DNA of 64,000 bases from Spinacia oleracea (Eukaryota; Streptophyta; Magnoliopsida; Caryophyllales; Amaranthaceae): NCBI RefSeq assembly GCF_020520425.1, contig NC_079492.1, positions 142,170,361 through 142,234,360 of the forward strand. The letters run 5' to 3'. Positions 10,650 to 21,659 of the stretch are shown piece after piece; within the stretch, counting starts at the first letter, position 1, and each line of letters opens with the position of its first letter. Position numbers and translations under genes: made by a program. The notes under the pieces were generated by a model. The model saw only the letters and a program-made list of their open reading frames with translations, was not told the origin of the DNA and ran no database searches.

Positions 10650-10849
10650 TAAATATCTAAATATTCATCGATTGATCAATTCGTAGACATTTAACGACTA
10701 CTTTTCAGTCGTATTTTCCTAATATACCGACCAGTAATATACCGACTATACTCTACCGACCACTTTCAGTCGCAAAACTATTTAGCGACCAATTTAACCA
10801 TTTTTCCGACCATTTTTGTCGGTCGGAAAAATGAAGATTTCTTGTAGTG
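10650..10849. mobile_element. CACTA-type terminal fragment
   Basis: The right edge, read inverted, is CACTACAAGAAATCTTCA, the classic CACTA terminus. Just inside are repeated subterminal motifs (ACCGACCA, TTTCAGTCGC, TTTTTCCGACC). No matching left terminus was found, so the left limit is approximate and the element is probably truncated. Confidence 0.6.
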
Positions 10850-11632
10850 TGTACAGACACAGGTTTGCAGGTGATTGGAGAAGAAGAAACCTTCCTGAAA
10901 CATATAGTAAAGGAATACTTAAATACTTAATTACCTCTATTAAACAATATACTGGTAGTCTGGTAGTCTGGTAATGCAGTTAATATTACTGGATCTCCTA
11001 ATTAACATCCATATATATTAATTCTTTACTAATTGTACCCTTAAAAACATAGAGATAATTCCCATTCTCAACCCCATGCCAACGAAGAGAATTTTATTGT
11101 GACAGGGATCCTACTCGTACAGTAGTAGTATTCGTCATTGTCAATTGATGGGAACTACAAATTCCATCAACATTATGCGCCAAAACTCAACTACAATTAA
11201 CATTCCTAATCAACAAATTCTTCAAATTATGAATTATTAAAAAAAATCTACTTCAATTAAATTATCTTATACTTTCTCTCCCATCACTCACAATTTCAAT
11301 TTCCCGTACATCACGACAATCCCAGAAAAAAATTGAAAAAACTGCAAATTACACCACTACAAATGATTAGCTACTAAACAAAACGTGTCAAATTATTGAT
11401 AACGGTTCAACAACACATTTCAAAAGATTGGTTCAATGTAACCCAAACGATTGCATATATCAACTAAAGGTTCAACAACACCTCCAAAAACTTAAACAAA
11501 TGAAATCCAAATTAACAAATGCAATGACTGAATTATTAGACAATTACGATCTTAGCCACACGCCAAACATCATCCAAATCAAAAGAAACCTTAAAACAAA
11601 ATCTTGTTAAACAATAATCACAAACCTGGTAA

Positions 11633-11982
11633 TTTATCAGGATGAGTATAATAAATTCCATTTTCGCCCTCCATAGTCGGTATAACAAATCCTTCCCACG
11701 TGGACGGCGACGATGCTTCCTTCGCCTTCTTCTGCTTCTTCGCGTCTCTTTCCAACGCCCAAGAGAAACCCACTCTCCGAATTAGATTCACCGCTTTCTC
11801 TTCGTATTCGATTTCACTAAAAAAACATTCAAAATTAAAAATCAAAATTACCGATAAATAATTGAAAAGAATTGGGGAGGATTGGGCTCATTGAGGAAGG
11901 AGAGAGAATAAGAAAGAATACGGTGGGAAGCGTTCGAAGTTCCAATTTCGGGGGAGGTTTTTGCAGTGGCGAGGTTAACCGC
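11633..11982 (-). other. Possible exon pair of an unrecognised gene, perhaps captured by a Helitron
   Basis: Two open stretches on the minus strand join in frame: 11982-11852 (donor TATCG|GTAAT) and 11816-11633 (acceptor TTTTTAG|TGAA, donor CCAG|GTTTGT). The joined reading frame runs through SIIYREIEYEEKAVNLIRR, a lysine-rich helix and WEGFVIPTMEGENGIYY. No start codon lies in the upper stretch and I found no third exon. I do not recognise the protein. A possible Helitron 5' terminus lies at 12484 on the same strand, so this may be a captured gene fragment. Confidence 0.35.
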
Positions 11983-11989
11983 TCAAATG

Positions 11990-12484
11990 AGCCCTAAAAA
12001 ATTAAAATTAAAATTAAAATTAAAATCAATATCAGTAAGTTAGTCAGTAGATAAAAGCAGAGAGATTAGAAAAATGGAAGGAAAAGTAGAGAACCCAATA
12101 AATCGATCAGCAAGAGAAACCCAACCAAGCTGATGGTGGCGACGGCAGTGGTAGACAGAGATCGGAAGCGCACGACGATGGGAAAGCGATGGAAGGCCGA
12201 GAGACTGATGGTGGCGACGGCGGTAATCGGCAGACGGTGGAGCAACAGGAGGAGAGAGAAAGCGGCGAAGATGAGTGAAGCGAAAGATGAGAAGATTTGA
12301 GAACTGAAAGATGTGGAGAACTAAGGAGAGAGAAAGTACTCGAGAAAGAAATGGCAGAGGAACTGACGTTTTACGCGAATGGTTTGTGAGTAAAATGGGG
12401 TAGGGTAGTTTCGTATTTTTGCTTGGGGACACGAAAAGTGGTGTTACCAAATTGTCCCTCCCCTCTTGGCTTATATAATAGAGA
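11990..12484 (-). mobile_element. Possible Helitron 5' end region
   Basis: Read on the minus strand, the sequence begins A|TCTCTATTATATAAGCC at 12484, the usual plant Helitron start. It runs into GC-rich sequence with repeated GGTGGCGACGGC motifs that resembles captured 5' UTR. No 3' CTRR end with hairpin was located to the left, so the call is tentative. Confidence 0.35.
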
Positions 12485-12574
12485 TTCATTGTCATTGTAA
12501 ACACAAATTTGACGTCAAAGTTTTGTGTACAATGTTCTAATTAGTGGCATTTATGATATTTTTAATGCATACAG

Positions 12575-13453
12575 TCATACCCCGTTTGTTTCGACCACAG
12601 GTATATGGTATATGTTTGAGTATTAAACCCATGAGTTTATAATCAACGATACATATAAAATCATAACTTATTCCACCTGTTTGGTAAAATAAATTCACAA
12701 TTTAATTCTACCGATAATATACTCTTCTACTCCTTATTCCCATCTTTTTGTTTTTTACACATTCCCCTCCTCCCTCTACTTAAATATGTAAGGAAAAAAA
12801 CTAAAATTCAATAAAATATAAAAGGCAGACATTATATTTTGATATATGGCACCATCTCCACCACCACAATCGCTCGCTTTGCTTCAACTCTAACCATCAC
12901 ATTCTCCTCTCACTAGACGAAATTTGATTTTTTAGTGGTTGTTTTTTTTACAATTGAAGCAACAAATCTAGACTTCAATGTCCAAAATTTCGACGATTAA
13001 CAATATATCTAAGTATTTTATTCAAAGATATGTTTAGTTAAATTATTTTTTAGTATTCTAATTTCGTCATTTTGTGTTCTTACGGGGGTGTTGATGGTGG
13101 CGTTAGGTATCATTGACGATTTGATGGCGATTCAACAGGGTAGTAACTTTGTAGTATAATTTTTATGATATTGATTTTTTGGGTAGCTTGGGCGGCGACG
13201 ATGGTGGAGTAACATTAGTTAGGCTGTCATGGTGTTTTTTTGTTCGAGTTTGCACTGTCGATTTTATTTTCGATTAATATAATTCCATATACTCACCTCG
13301 CCCTTGAGATGAGAACTCGATACCATAGGGGTTTTGAAGGTGGATCCCCAAATTTTAAATTTTATTTAAATAGTTAACCAAACATCAACTATGAGGTTGG
13401 ATGATTTTAAACACATACTGATTCCAAAATATGCTGAACCAAATACACCCTTA
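12575..13453. mobile_element. Possible degenerate DNA transposon
   Basis: Loosely inverted ends (CCCCGTTTGTTTCGACCA on the left; TGAACCAAATACACCC on the right) resemble the GGGTGTRTTTGGTT ends of plant PIF/hAT elements. The interior has no open frame. Target duplications were not resolved. Confidence 0.3.
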
Positions 13454-13760
13454 ATAATTTAATTTCCACTTGTCTACTTGAGCCAGGCCCAAATTTGTAG
13501 CACGGTTTCGAATATACGGAGTAGGTTATGCAAGTGTGAAATACAGAGTAAGTGAGATCTTCTTCAACCTAATTTCAGTTTTCTGGCGGAAAAACTTGGA
13601 TAGAATCAGCAAGTTTGGTTGGGAAACGTGAATATTAGATTGAAATCTCGTTTCCCATTCGTTTCCGGGATGAATTCAGTTTCAAACACGTCTCCATTTT
13701 TCTGAAACGGTTTCGGAAACGCGTTTCCCGGTTTCCCCGTTCCAGGACGTTTCGGAAACG

Positions 13761-14166
13761 GTAAGTCGTGATTTTTTGGCGTTTCCGTGCTTCGTAGCTT
13801 TCATGCTAATGGATTATGGATTAATTGTTAATTTATCATTATTTCTGACTATGGTATCTGATTTTGTTCTATGCAATCATGTTTATGCCATGGATTATGG
13901 ATTAATTGTTAATTTATCACGATTTGCTACTATGGTATCGGATTTTGTTCTATGCAATCAGTTTGTTTGACCTTAAATTTGAATAATCCTATTCTAGAAG
14001 TCCTGAATCCCCACTGATAGAAAGTTAATGGTTCTGAACCCCTGATCTTATCTTGTGCTGCGGCTGCTGCCTTTTTATCCCATGTGTTTCTTGGTTATCC
14101 GACTTGTTGGCTTCTTCCAGCTAGAAGGCCATACTCCTGAACTCACATCGATCTTTGTGTTTACAG
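13761..14166 (+). other. Probable 5' UTR intron of the 14178 gene
   Basis: A consensus donor (GAAACG|GTAAGT) at 13761 and an acceptor (TGTTTACAG|TTG) ending at 14166 bracket 406 bases, 11 bases ahead of the start codon. Upstream, 13640-13760 is dense in GTTTCC and GGAAAC, giving many short palindromes. The intron contains an 81-bp tandem duplication. Confidence 0.6.
13809..13970. repeat. 81-bp tandem duplication
   Basis: Two copies beginning ATGGATTATGGATTAATTG start at 13809 and 13890, period 81, and differ at only a few bases. It lies in the presumed 5' UTR intron and creates a spurious short open frame. Confidence 0.9.
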
Positions 14167-14177
14167 TTGTATGTTAA

Positions 14178-17100
14178 ATGGCAAAGCAAACTCCAACCCT
14201 GTTTCTTGAAGACTGGCTTAGGAGCAGTACCAGCAGCAGCAATGTCAGCAATAACAGCTCCAAAAACTCTGCTAATTCATCCGCTCAAATGATAATTCAG
14301 GCGTGGGTTGACCTCAGGGAATGTCACCAGAAGGGTGCATTTCATCCTCGTCACCTACATTCTCTTAAAGCTCTTGTTAATTCACAAGCCTCATTATATG
14401 TTGCTGATCCACAAGCAAAACTTCTCCTATCTATTCTCTCATCTCCTAATATTTCTCTTCCTCATGATTCACCGCCTCTTATTTTCAGACTTCTTTATGT
14501 ATGGGTAAGAAAATCATCCAAACCCTCGTTAGCACTGATTGATTTGGCCATGGAGGTTATTGCACACATTTTTTCTGACCAGTTTGATGCTAAGAAAAGC
14601 AAGTCATTATTTGCGGAAGGTGTTCTTCTTGTTGGTGCTTTCTGTTCTGTCCCTTCTATCGCAGAAAACACCAAAACAGTCTGCTTGAAGCTTGTTTGTA
14701 GAATGTTGGAGGAACAATACCAGTTGATTGGCTCAGTTGGTAAACTCATTCCCGATGTTCTTGCAGGGATAGGATATGCTTTATCCTCTTCTGGAGAAGT
14801 TTATTTTGTTAGGCTGTTAAACTTTCTGCTAGGGAATTGGGTTAAAATAGAGGTACCCCATGATATTTCTCATGCATTGGTTATTTTGCATTTGATAGAG
14901 TGGGTTGTGTTCAGATTAATTACTTCTAGCTCTTTGGAGAAAATTAAGATATTTAGCTGTGAAGTAATGGAAAATCCCAAAACAAACTATGCTAAATATG
15001 CTGTCCTCATGGCCACAGCTGGAGCTCTAAGAGCATCTAATAGACCTGTGAAGCATGGAGAGCGGCTCAATATTGTTACTAGGTTCCGTATTGCAGCAGA
15101 GGCTCAAATTGAAGTTATAGCATCAGACCTGATTTCAAAAATAGCTACAAGTAGTAACATTATTATTGAAGATGCTGAAGTCAGTTTTATTCTTCGTTGC
15201 CTCTTGTTGGCTGCATCTCGAAGTGGGGGGTTGATTTCCTCAAGGGGACCATTGCTATTATCACTTGCTTTAGGCTTACTGATTGAAGTCCTTCCCTTGA
15301 GAAGATTTTATGGCATGATCGTTGAATCTCAAACTAGCGATAATGGGGTTTTGATACCTGTCGACGTGAAGAATCATCTAGAAAGCATTCTTTTCAGGGA
15401 AGCAGGGGCAGCAACTGGTGTTTTCTGCAATCTTTATGCATCTGCTAGTGAAAAAGATAAGTCTAGGGTTGAGGATCTAATTTGGAGTTACTGTCATGAC
15501 ATCTACTCGGGACATAGGCTAGTGGCCTTGCTGCTGCAAGGCAGGTCAGACCAATTGCTTAATGATATGGAGAAAATAGCCGAATCGGTTTTCCTGATGG
15601 TTGCAGTCTTTGCATTTGCCGTTACGAAACACAAATTGACTTCAAAATTCTCGAGGGAGATGCAGATGGATTGTGCTGTTAAAATTTTGATCTCATTCTC
15701 CTGCATGGAGTATTTCCGGCACATTCAACTTCCTGAATATATGGAAGCAATAAGAAGTGCAGCCACAAGTGTACAAGAGAACGAGATTGCATGTGTCTCT
15801 TTTGTTGAATCCTTGCCTTCTTATGCTGACCTGACAAACCCTCAAGGTATGAATCATTGTGATATTCTATTTAAACACTTCATCAATAAGTTTTAACGAT
15901 TGATCAAATCAGTAATGTTCTCCTTTTCGGAAAGGGCCAAGTATTCTCTTGTAGATTAAAAAAAAAGTATTTTGCAACCTTGTCTTTTAGGATTGTGTCA
16001 TCTGCAACGTGGGAACTATATATGGTCCAAAGATGAAGTACAGACGTCAAGGATCTGGTTCTACCTGCGGGTTATTCCAACTTGCATCAGCCATTTGCCT
16101 ACTAATGAGTTCCAGAAAGTGGTTGCTGCCACAATGTTTTTGTATCCTAAACCTTATTTTCTACTAAGTACTTAATAGATAACCCTTACTGATGGATAAT
16201 ATTTTTAGCTGTTGATTCCTTATCGCAAATGCTAATAGATATATGGGTCATCCGGATAACAAAGTAGCACGGGCCTCACATTTAGTGTTCTCGTCTTTTG
16301 TAACTTTTGAAGAGGAATCCTCTCAAAAGGAGAGGATGTTGTTGAAGGAGCAGCTTGTTTTCTATTACATGAGGAGGTCCCTTGAGGTACTAAAACTGCT
16401 GTTAAAAGTTTGAAAAAATATCGGACTTTGATTTTTTTTTCTTCCTGGTATTACTTTATTTTAACCTTTTCTTAAATATGTAGGCCTATCCGGGAATCAC
16501 GCCATTTGATGGTCTTGGTTCTGGTGTTTCTGCCTTGGTTCGACATCTTCCTGCTGGAAGCCCATCCATATATTACTGCATACACAGTCTTGTTGAAAAG
16601 GCCAATGTGCTGAGCAGAGAAGTCACGAATCTTAAGGGTTCTGAATGGTGGAAGAACTGGCAAGGAGACTCAGAACCCTGCCAGAAAATCATAGAGCTGC
16701 TTATGCAACTGATATCTATGGTGGACATACAGGTAGTGAAAATAATGTATTAACTTACTAGATGACATTTAACTTAGAGCCTGGAATATGGTCATATGGG
16801 TAAATGCATAAATGTGAGGATTAACTGCTGTTAAATTAACAAAGAAAAAATTAAGGACTTGATATTAAGGAAATTTTGAAACCTGGCTGAGATGGACGAT
16901 GTGCAATGATTTTTGTACAGCTTGATCACATTATGTGAGAATTTGCTGCTGCCCATGCTAATTTCTTATTCTCCATTTCATGATTCCTTTGTCATGATTA
17001 TCCAGGTGCTACCAGAAATGATGAAGCGGTTGGCGCAGCTAGTTATCCAATTACCAAAAGATGGCCAGAATGTGGTACTCAACGAGTTATATTCCCTTGT

Positions 17101-17260
17101 TGCAGAATCGGATGATGTAACAAGAAAACCTGCATTAGTTTCATGGTTACAGTCGCTTTCTTACGTCTGTTCTCAGCCCACTGCTACAAACGAAGCATGC
17201 ATAGAGGTTTCAAGAAGCCCCAATTCACTAAGCTTGCAGAACGTTACTGCACGATTATGA
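14178..17260 (+). CDS. Conserved plant helical-repeat protein of unknown function, five exons
   Basis: Exons 14178-15846, 15991-16141, 16239-16386, 16484-16732 and 17006-17260 join in frame with GT-AG borders to about 823 residues. The N-terminus MAKQTPTLFLEDWLR leads into a Ser/Asn-rich linker and then long leucine-rich amphipathic helices, as in ARM/HEAT-type solenoids. There is no signal peptide or clear membrane segment. I recall homologues across flowering plants annotated only as uncharacterised, with this same opening, but cannot assign a role. The ATG at 14178 opens the frame and is preceded by a plausible 5' UTR intron. No defect was seen. It is not obviously linked in function to its neighbours. 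Confidence 0.88.
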
Positions 17261-18174
17261 TAGATTAAGGTACTCATTTCTTAAATTAAATGCACAGGTT
17301 AGTTATATGCATTGTATTCAGTTTGTTGATGTTATCCTAGTTGAAATGAACTTGAAAACATAGGAACTGATAGCCACGGTTTTACTCAACCCGTTGCTAT
17401 TGCATTGGCACCCTTATAGTTAAACAGTATTACTCAGAAGACAAAGCTTGGTAACATGTAGCTTATGTCAGATTGTCAACAGTAAATTTAAGTGGTGTAG
17501 TGTAATTGAGCTTTATGTTGGTTTGTGTTTCAACTATACACTAATTTTGTTTTCTAAAGCCTCCACACCTGGTTTAATGTACAAGCGACCTATAATGATG
17601 CCTAGCCTTGCTCACTTGATACAAAGTTGTCCTTTGACTACGAGCTTGATGATGTGACCTACTTTATACTGGCCTCAAAGAAATAGGTCAATAGGGTGTT
17701 CATTGCAAACTTGTTTAAGAACCAAGTAGGTGTCGCTGGCTTGGAAACATAATTGTAGAGTTTTTCTATTTCTAGAACCCTTCAAAAGCTGATTGGGCAC
17801 TAGGAGTACAGGACTAAACTTTCAGTTTGTTTTCTTCTTTGTGTGCCTGAATGGCAGGGTAATTCTGAAGATGATTTCATAGCAAAAAGCCAGGTTTGGC
17901 AATTAGCTTTTAGCCTTTTAGCTTATTGCTGTTAGCGTGTTAGGCCGATTTTTAGTAGCGGCGTCTGCAAAAGTATGATTTGTTTTATTTAGTTGTTATT
18001 TTGATTGTGTAAATGACAATTATGAGATTGACATAATTTACTGCTGAATACTAGGATGTTCTTTTTTTCATTTCTAGTAAGCAAGTGAGATTAATTGATA
18101 GATCGGAGTAGCAAGTGAGATTATAGCTGATACTATAAGGAACTGACCACCTGGACCACCCATTTTACATCTGT
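17261..18174. other. 3' flank of the 14178 gene, no gene seen
   Basis: The stretch is AT-rich and holds the likely 3' UTR of the preceding gene. Only short chance open frames occur. Nothing else was recognised before the P450 relic. Confidence 0.5.
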
Positions 18175-18186
18175 TTGGGATTTTTT

Positions 18187-19215
18187 CAGCCTCGGAACCA
18201 ACATATCTCCTTGAATGACCTTGCCAAGAAGTATGGCTCTCTGATCATTTGGAAACTTGACCAAGTGCCAACTGTGATAATCTCTTCATTTTCCATGGAA
18301 AAAAAAGTCCTTCAAAAGTACGATCTTCCCCTCAAAAGCACGGTCTTCTCTGCCAGTAACCTGCATTCTAGCCAGAGACTTGGAAGAAGTAAGGTCAAAG
18401 ATCTTCTTTCTTGTGTTGAGAATAACAGCAAAGATGGTATTGCAGTCAAGATTGTTCAACCAGCGTTTCCACTTCCCTCAATTTGTGATTTTGCTAATAA
18501 ATTACGAAATACTATAAGAGAGATGTTGGAACTACCTTGCAGACTATTTCAGGATCCCGCAAAAGATAGATCCAGAAGGCGTCAGCTGGCGTACGAGTAG
18601 ACTCTTTGGGGGAAGTGTGATTGATCAATTCAAAAAAACAAAGGAAATAGGGCTCAATACAAGGCAATGATATTTTAGCTGCATTGCTGAGTTGCTGCAC
18701 AAGTCGTGGGAAAAATGAGGAAATTATTGAGCCTCCAAAATCTTTTTTTTTTTTTTGGGTGTTAGCACCCGGTTCATCCTTAGGGCTAATTCGGATTCGG
18801 GGCGAGTTCTGAGTGGATAGGTTCCAATTCCCTCCCAATTGTTGTTGCGGGGGATCGAACACGGTCCTCCCTACCAAGTTCAGCCTCAATCACCACTGAA
18901 CCAACAGACAATTGGTACTGGTGTCTTCTTACATCCCTTTTGAGTTTTTTAGACATTTTCCTTCTCTTGCTGTCTGAAATTTTGTCTCTCTTCCTTGCAG
19001 GACTTATTTGCTGCACGACTGACGTATCGTCACCTACTCTTGAGTGCGCAATGGCAGAACTATTGCACAAACTAACAGAACTTCAACAAGTTATTGGTAG
19101 AGGAAATTGAGTTGAAGAACATGACATCCTTCAACTCCCATATACTTGCAAGCTGTGTCCAGAAAAGTTAATACAGAAGTAAACCTCTTTGACTTTACTG
19201 TGTGTGCCAAAGAAC
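18187..19215 (+). pseudogene. CYP76-type cytochrome P450 pseudogene
   Basis: Recognisable P450 blocks appear in order: HISLNDLAKKYGSLIIWKL and VPTVIISS (18205-18290), then SSQRLGRSKVKDLLSC (18365-18420), then a relic of the exon 1 end (CTCAATACAAGGCAATGAT near 18652), and exon 2 after TTGCAG|GACTTATTTGC at 19001. They match the intact genes at 34728 and 37056. The N-terminal membrane anchor and about 50 residues between the second and third blocks are missing, the I-helix motif is damaged (DLFA-ARLTYR), stops interrupt exon 2, and the heme-binding region is absent. A SINE sits at 18743-18906. It is dead by any reading. Confidence 0.9.
18743..18906 (-). mobile_element. tRNA-derived SINE inside the P450 pseudogene
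   Basis: On the minus strand it starts with a tRNA-like head: TTGGTTCAGTGGT (A box) and GTGTTCGATCCCC (B box). The body is AATTGGGAGGGAATTGGAA and it ends in an A-tract (T-run at 18743-18756). A truncated copy lies at 10411-10527. Target duplications were not resolved. Confidence 0.8.
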
Positions 19216-19950
19216 GATCAAGTATTCAAGTGTATGGGTTATAACTTATAACTAAGATGAGCTCCAAGTTTGTGGGCGAATCCCTCTTCCTTTGTCCCGG
19301 ACAGTATCAGACACTGATTTAACGGCCGTGATTTTGAGTAGATTCAGTTTGTTGCCCGCTGTAGGATTTGTGTTGAGTTATCCTTGGACCTTGGTTAATC
19401 TGACTGTGGAACGGAGGGAGTACACTTTGTAACTAAAATAACTTTTGATAAGTTCAGTTAAGTACATACTTCGTATAAGATAAATTCAGAAAAAGTAAGT
19501 AAAAATCACGTGAATAGTACGCGTGATTAATGATCTAGTGTCATTTATAAACATTTGAATTATCAATTATCAGCCGAGACACAACCCTAAGCCACATGCC
19601 ACCATGTTGTACAAACGGTACAATACTTGCGTACCTAAGCTAAACTTTACTTATTTAAGCGTAATTTGTTGTGTCGGGCTATATTAAAAAAAGTCCAACC
19701 TATGCTCAAGTAACGTTTTTTTTTTTTTTTGTTTGGACGGGAAGTAACGTCCTTACATACTAGCTACAAAACTGAGTGATACAAAGAGAGAAGCCCATTT
19801 AATAAAAGTTTCACATTAAAAATATAAAAAAGTTTTACATAACACATTGCAAAATGCAAATTCTACGATCATATATTTACCGAAATTGAGTAAGGTTTTA
19901 GCTTAATATTTACGCAAGTATGGTACAATTTTGGTATCAAATACCAATAC

Positions 19951-20079
19951 GATCCTGGTATAGTGGTTAAGATAAAGATATGTGTGCGAATGTGCGATAA
20001 GTCTCGGGTTTTAATTGTCCCTTCCCCCATTTGTATTTTTATTGCTTTTCATGGCTCATTCACAATGATAAAAAAAAAC
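19951..20079 (+). mobile_element. tRNA-like SINE candidate
   Basis: The head has an A-box-like TATAGTGGTTAAGA and a B-box-like CTCGGGTTTTAATTGTCCC, and an A-run follows at 20069. The same unit occurs at 29819-29945. Because both lie in the duplicated segment, it was inserted before the duplication. Confidence 0.5.
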
Positions 20080-20161
20080 TTTATGGCGTGAAATTTACAG
20101 ACAAATTTCAAACCAAAATGCAAAATATAAGGTTATTTTAAAATATTTTTTTAAAAGCATG

Positions 20162-20350
20162 TGGGTGTTTTAATTTTTTTTGTTCTACTGTGAGGAGTTC
20201 CCACCACATTCGGCGAGTGGACTAATCTCTTGTGAGAGTTTGCAGGTACCTCGATGGGCAGCATCCATCCCAGTTAAGATTTTTTCCATATCCAAGGCTC
20301 GAACCCGAGACCTTGGTTAAGGACCATTCATGCCAACTTCAACTGGTTTA
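20162..20350 (-). mobile_element. Au-type SINE with an empty site in the duplicate copy
   Basis: Minus-strand reading gives a B box (CGGGTTCGAGCC), a body GCCCATCGAGGTACCTGCAA and AACTCCTCACAGTAGAAC, and an A-rich tail, as in the Au SINE family. The duplicate at about 30050 reads AAAGCATGTGGTTAAACC straight through with no insertion. The flanks AAAAGCATGTGG and AAAAACAAGTGG would be a diverged target duplication. Confidence 0.85.
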
Positions 20351-20894
20351 AAAACAAGTGGTTAAACCATATACCTCATCCAAACATAATTTTTGGTTTG
20401 GAGAAAATTTCATGGTTGTAGGTCGTGACAGGCGTCAAGCCCGTGCCTTCGAACTTCATAGGATTGGCCCACGGCCCAACCCATTAGCTATATTTGTCGT
20501 GCTGGAATTTTCAAATAGGTATTGTATGCTAGGTCCAAGCACATGTAACAACTTTCCCCCGACAAATAAATTGATAGATTTACCTGTGTAGTGTGTACGT
20601 ATTTTTTTCATATAAAATCAAGAATAATTCATTATATATTCATACGAATTTCTTAATGAACACGTACTGTGAATCTGGTTTAAGGATTGGATTAACAGTG
20701 TATTAGATGGTTATGTTATAACCTTGGCTACTCGATCGGCTAGTTTAATGCTAGCTAAAGCTTTTTAGAGTATAAGAAAAAGATAGGATGAATTGATCGA
20801 AGATACAAGCTAGGGACAAACATAGAAAGCAATCCATTATGTATGTATGCCAATAAAAGGCACTTAGCTAGGCTCCACAAACATGTACAAACTT

Positions 20895-21120
20895 AGGAAG
20901 GGGTGTCAAATCGGATAAACGGATCGTGTTTGGGTCGAACTCATCGGATTCGGGTTGAAATAGATTGGGTTGGAACAGATTAATTTAAACGGGCCGGATC
21001 AGATCGGATTGAAAACTTTACGGAACGGATCGGGCCGTATTTTTTATGCACGGGTTCAAATCGGATCGGATTGTAAACGGGTCAGATTGTAGTCGGGTTA
21101 GGTCGGATCGTATAGGGTTT
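20895..21120. mobile_element. hAT-like insertion fragment
   Basis: Copy 2 of the duplication reads ACAAACTTAGGTACTCATG without interruption, whereas copy 1 has about 225 bases between TTAGG and GGTACTCATG. The inserted piece starts AGGGGTGTCAAATCGG and is rich in CGGATCGG/GGGTTGG motifs, like hAT-family ends. No right terminus is seen. Confidence 0.55.
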
Positions 21121-21347
21121 TGGTACTCATGTCGGACACAAGTATTTGTTTAAGGGTCCGACTCCATGATTTTAGACCAAAATAAAAATGTTAAAAGTAT
21201 TTCACACTCATGAAGAGTATGAGTAACCTGAGTTGTTAAAATATGAGTTAGAACTTAATTAAAGTGGGAGTAGAACAAGAAGATGATAGAAGAAGCTAAG
21301 AGATAAAGAGAGCAAAAGTGAAGCGAAAACTAAGAAAACAAAATTGC

Positions 21348-21358
21348 ATCCCACATCG
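21348..21358 (+). promoter_or_regulatory. Upstream sequence element (USE) of snRNA type, copy 1
   Basis: ATCCCACATCG is an exact match to the plant snRNA-gene USE consensus RTCCCACATCG. The TATA-like site downstream (TTTTTAAG) is weaker than in copy 2, and the spacing is lengthened by about 8 bp, so this copy may be less active. Confidence 0.5.
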
Positions 21359-21659
21359 GTGATAGATAAATCGTATATTCGTATTAGATGGTGAGGTTCT
21401 TTTTAAGAAGAAGGTTGATTAAAGATTTAAGCCTGATCCTTCAGGCAGATAATGGGAAATGAGGAGTGGTCAGTTTTTCGCTAATTATGCGAAATGGGTG
21501 TCCAGCCCCAAGCCTGTTACTCCGTACGACAATATGGGCATTCCAATTTATACCATATGATCCCTGTTCTTGAAGATCACCAATAGTTTTCTAAAGCTAA
21601 ATTCATTATTTTTATTAACTTTTTTTTTGAAACAAAAGGTTTTGCGCAAAGTGTACAAT

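Larger units (their letters stand above)
19762..20560. repeat. Segmental duplicate of the RRP15 upstream region (partner 29530-30250)
   Basis: From ACTACAAAACTGAG-like sequence and GATACAAAGAGAGAAGCCCA onward this stretch matches 29530-30250 through to TAGGTCCAAGCACATGTAAC. It lacks about 85 bases present in the partner (29575-29660) and carries a SINE (20162-20350) that the partner lacks. The partner abuts the 5' end of RRP15, so the copied segment includes that gene's upstream/5' UTR DNA. Confidence 0.85.
20703..21655. repeat. Duplicated unit, copy 1 (partner 22511-23770)
   Basis: It starts TTAGATGGTTATGTTATAA and ends near AACAAAAGGTTTTGCGC. It contains an snRNA-type promoter. Relative to copy 2 it carries an extra ~225-bp stretch at about 20895-21120 starting AGGGGTGTCAAATCGG (hAT-like end) and lacks the MULE-type MITE of copy 2. 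Confidence 0.88.

Noticed and set aside
12040-12504. Open frame of 154 codons on the minus strand
   Set aside because: Low-complexity Arg/His/Pro-rich translation of GGTGGCGACGG-type repeats with no splice partners; more likely captured UTR or transposon sequence.
20358-20591. 77-codon frame in the duplicated segment
   Set aside because: Repeat DNA shared with about 30065-30250, where the frame is not kept.
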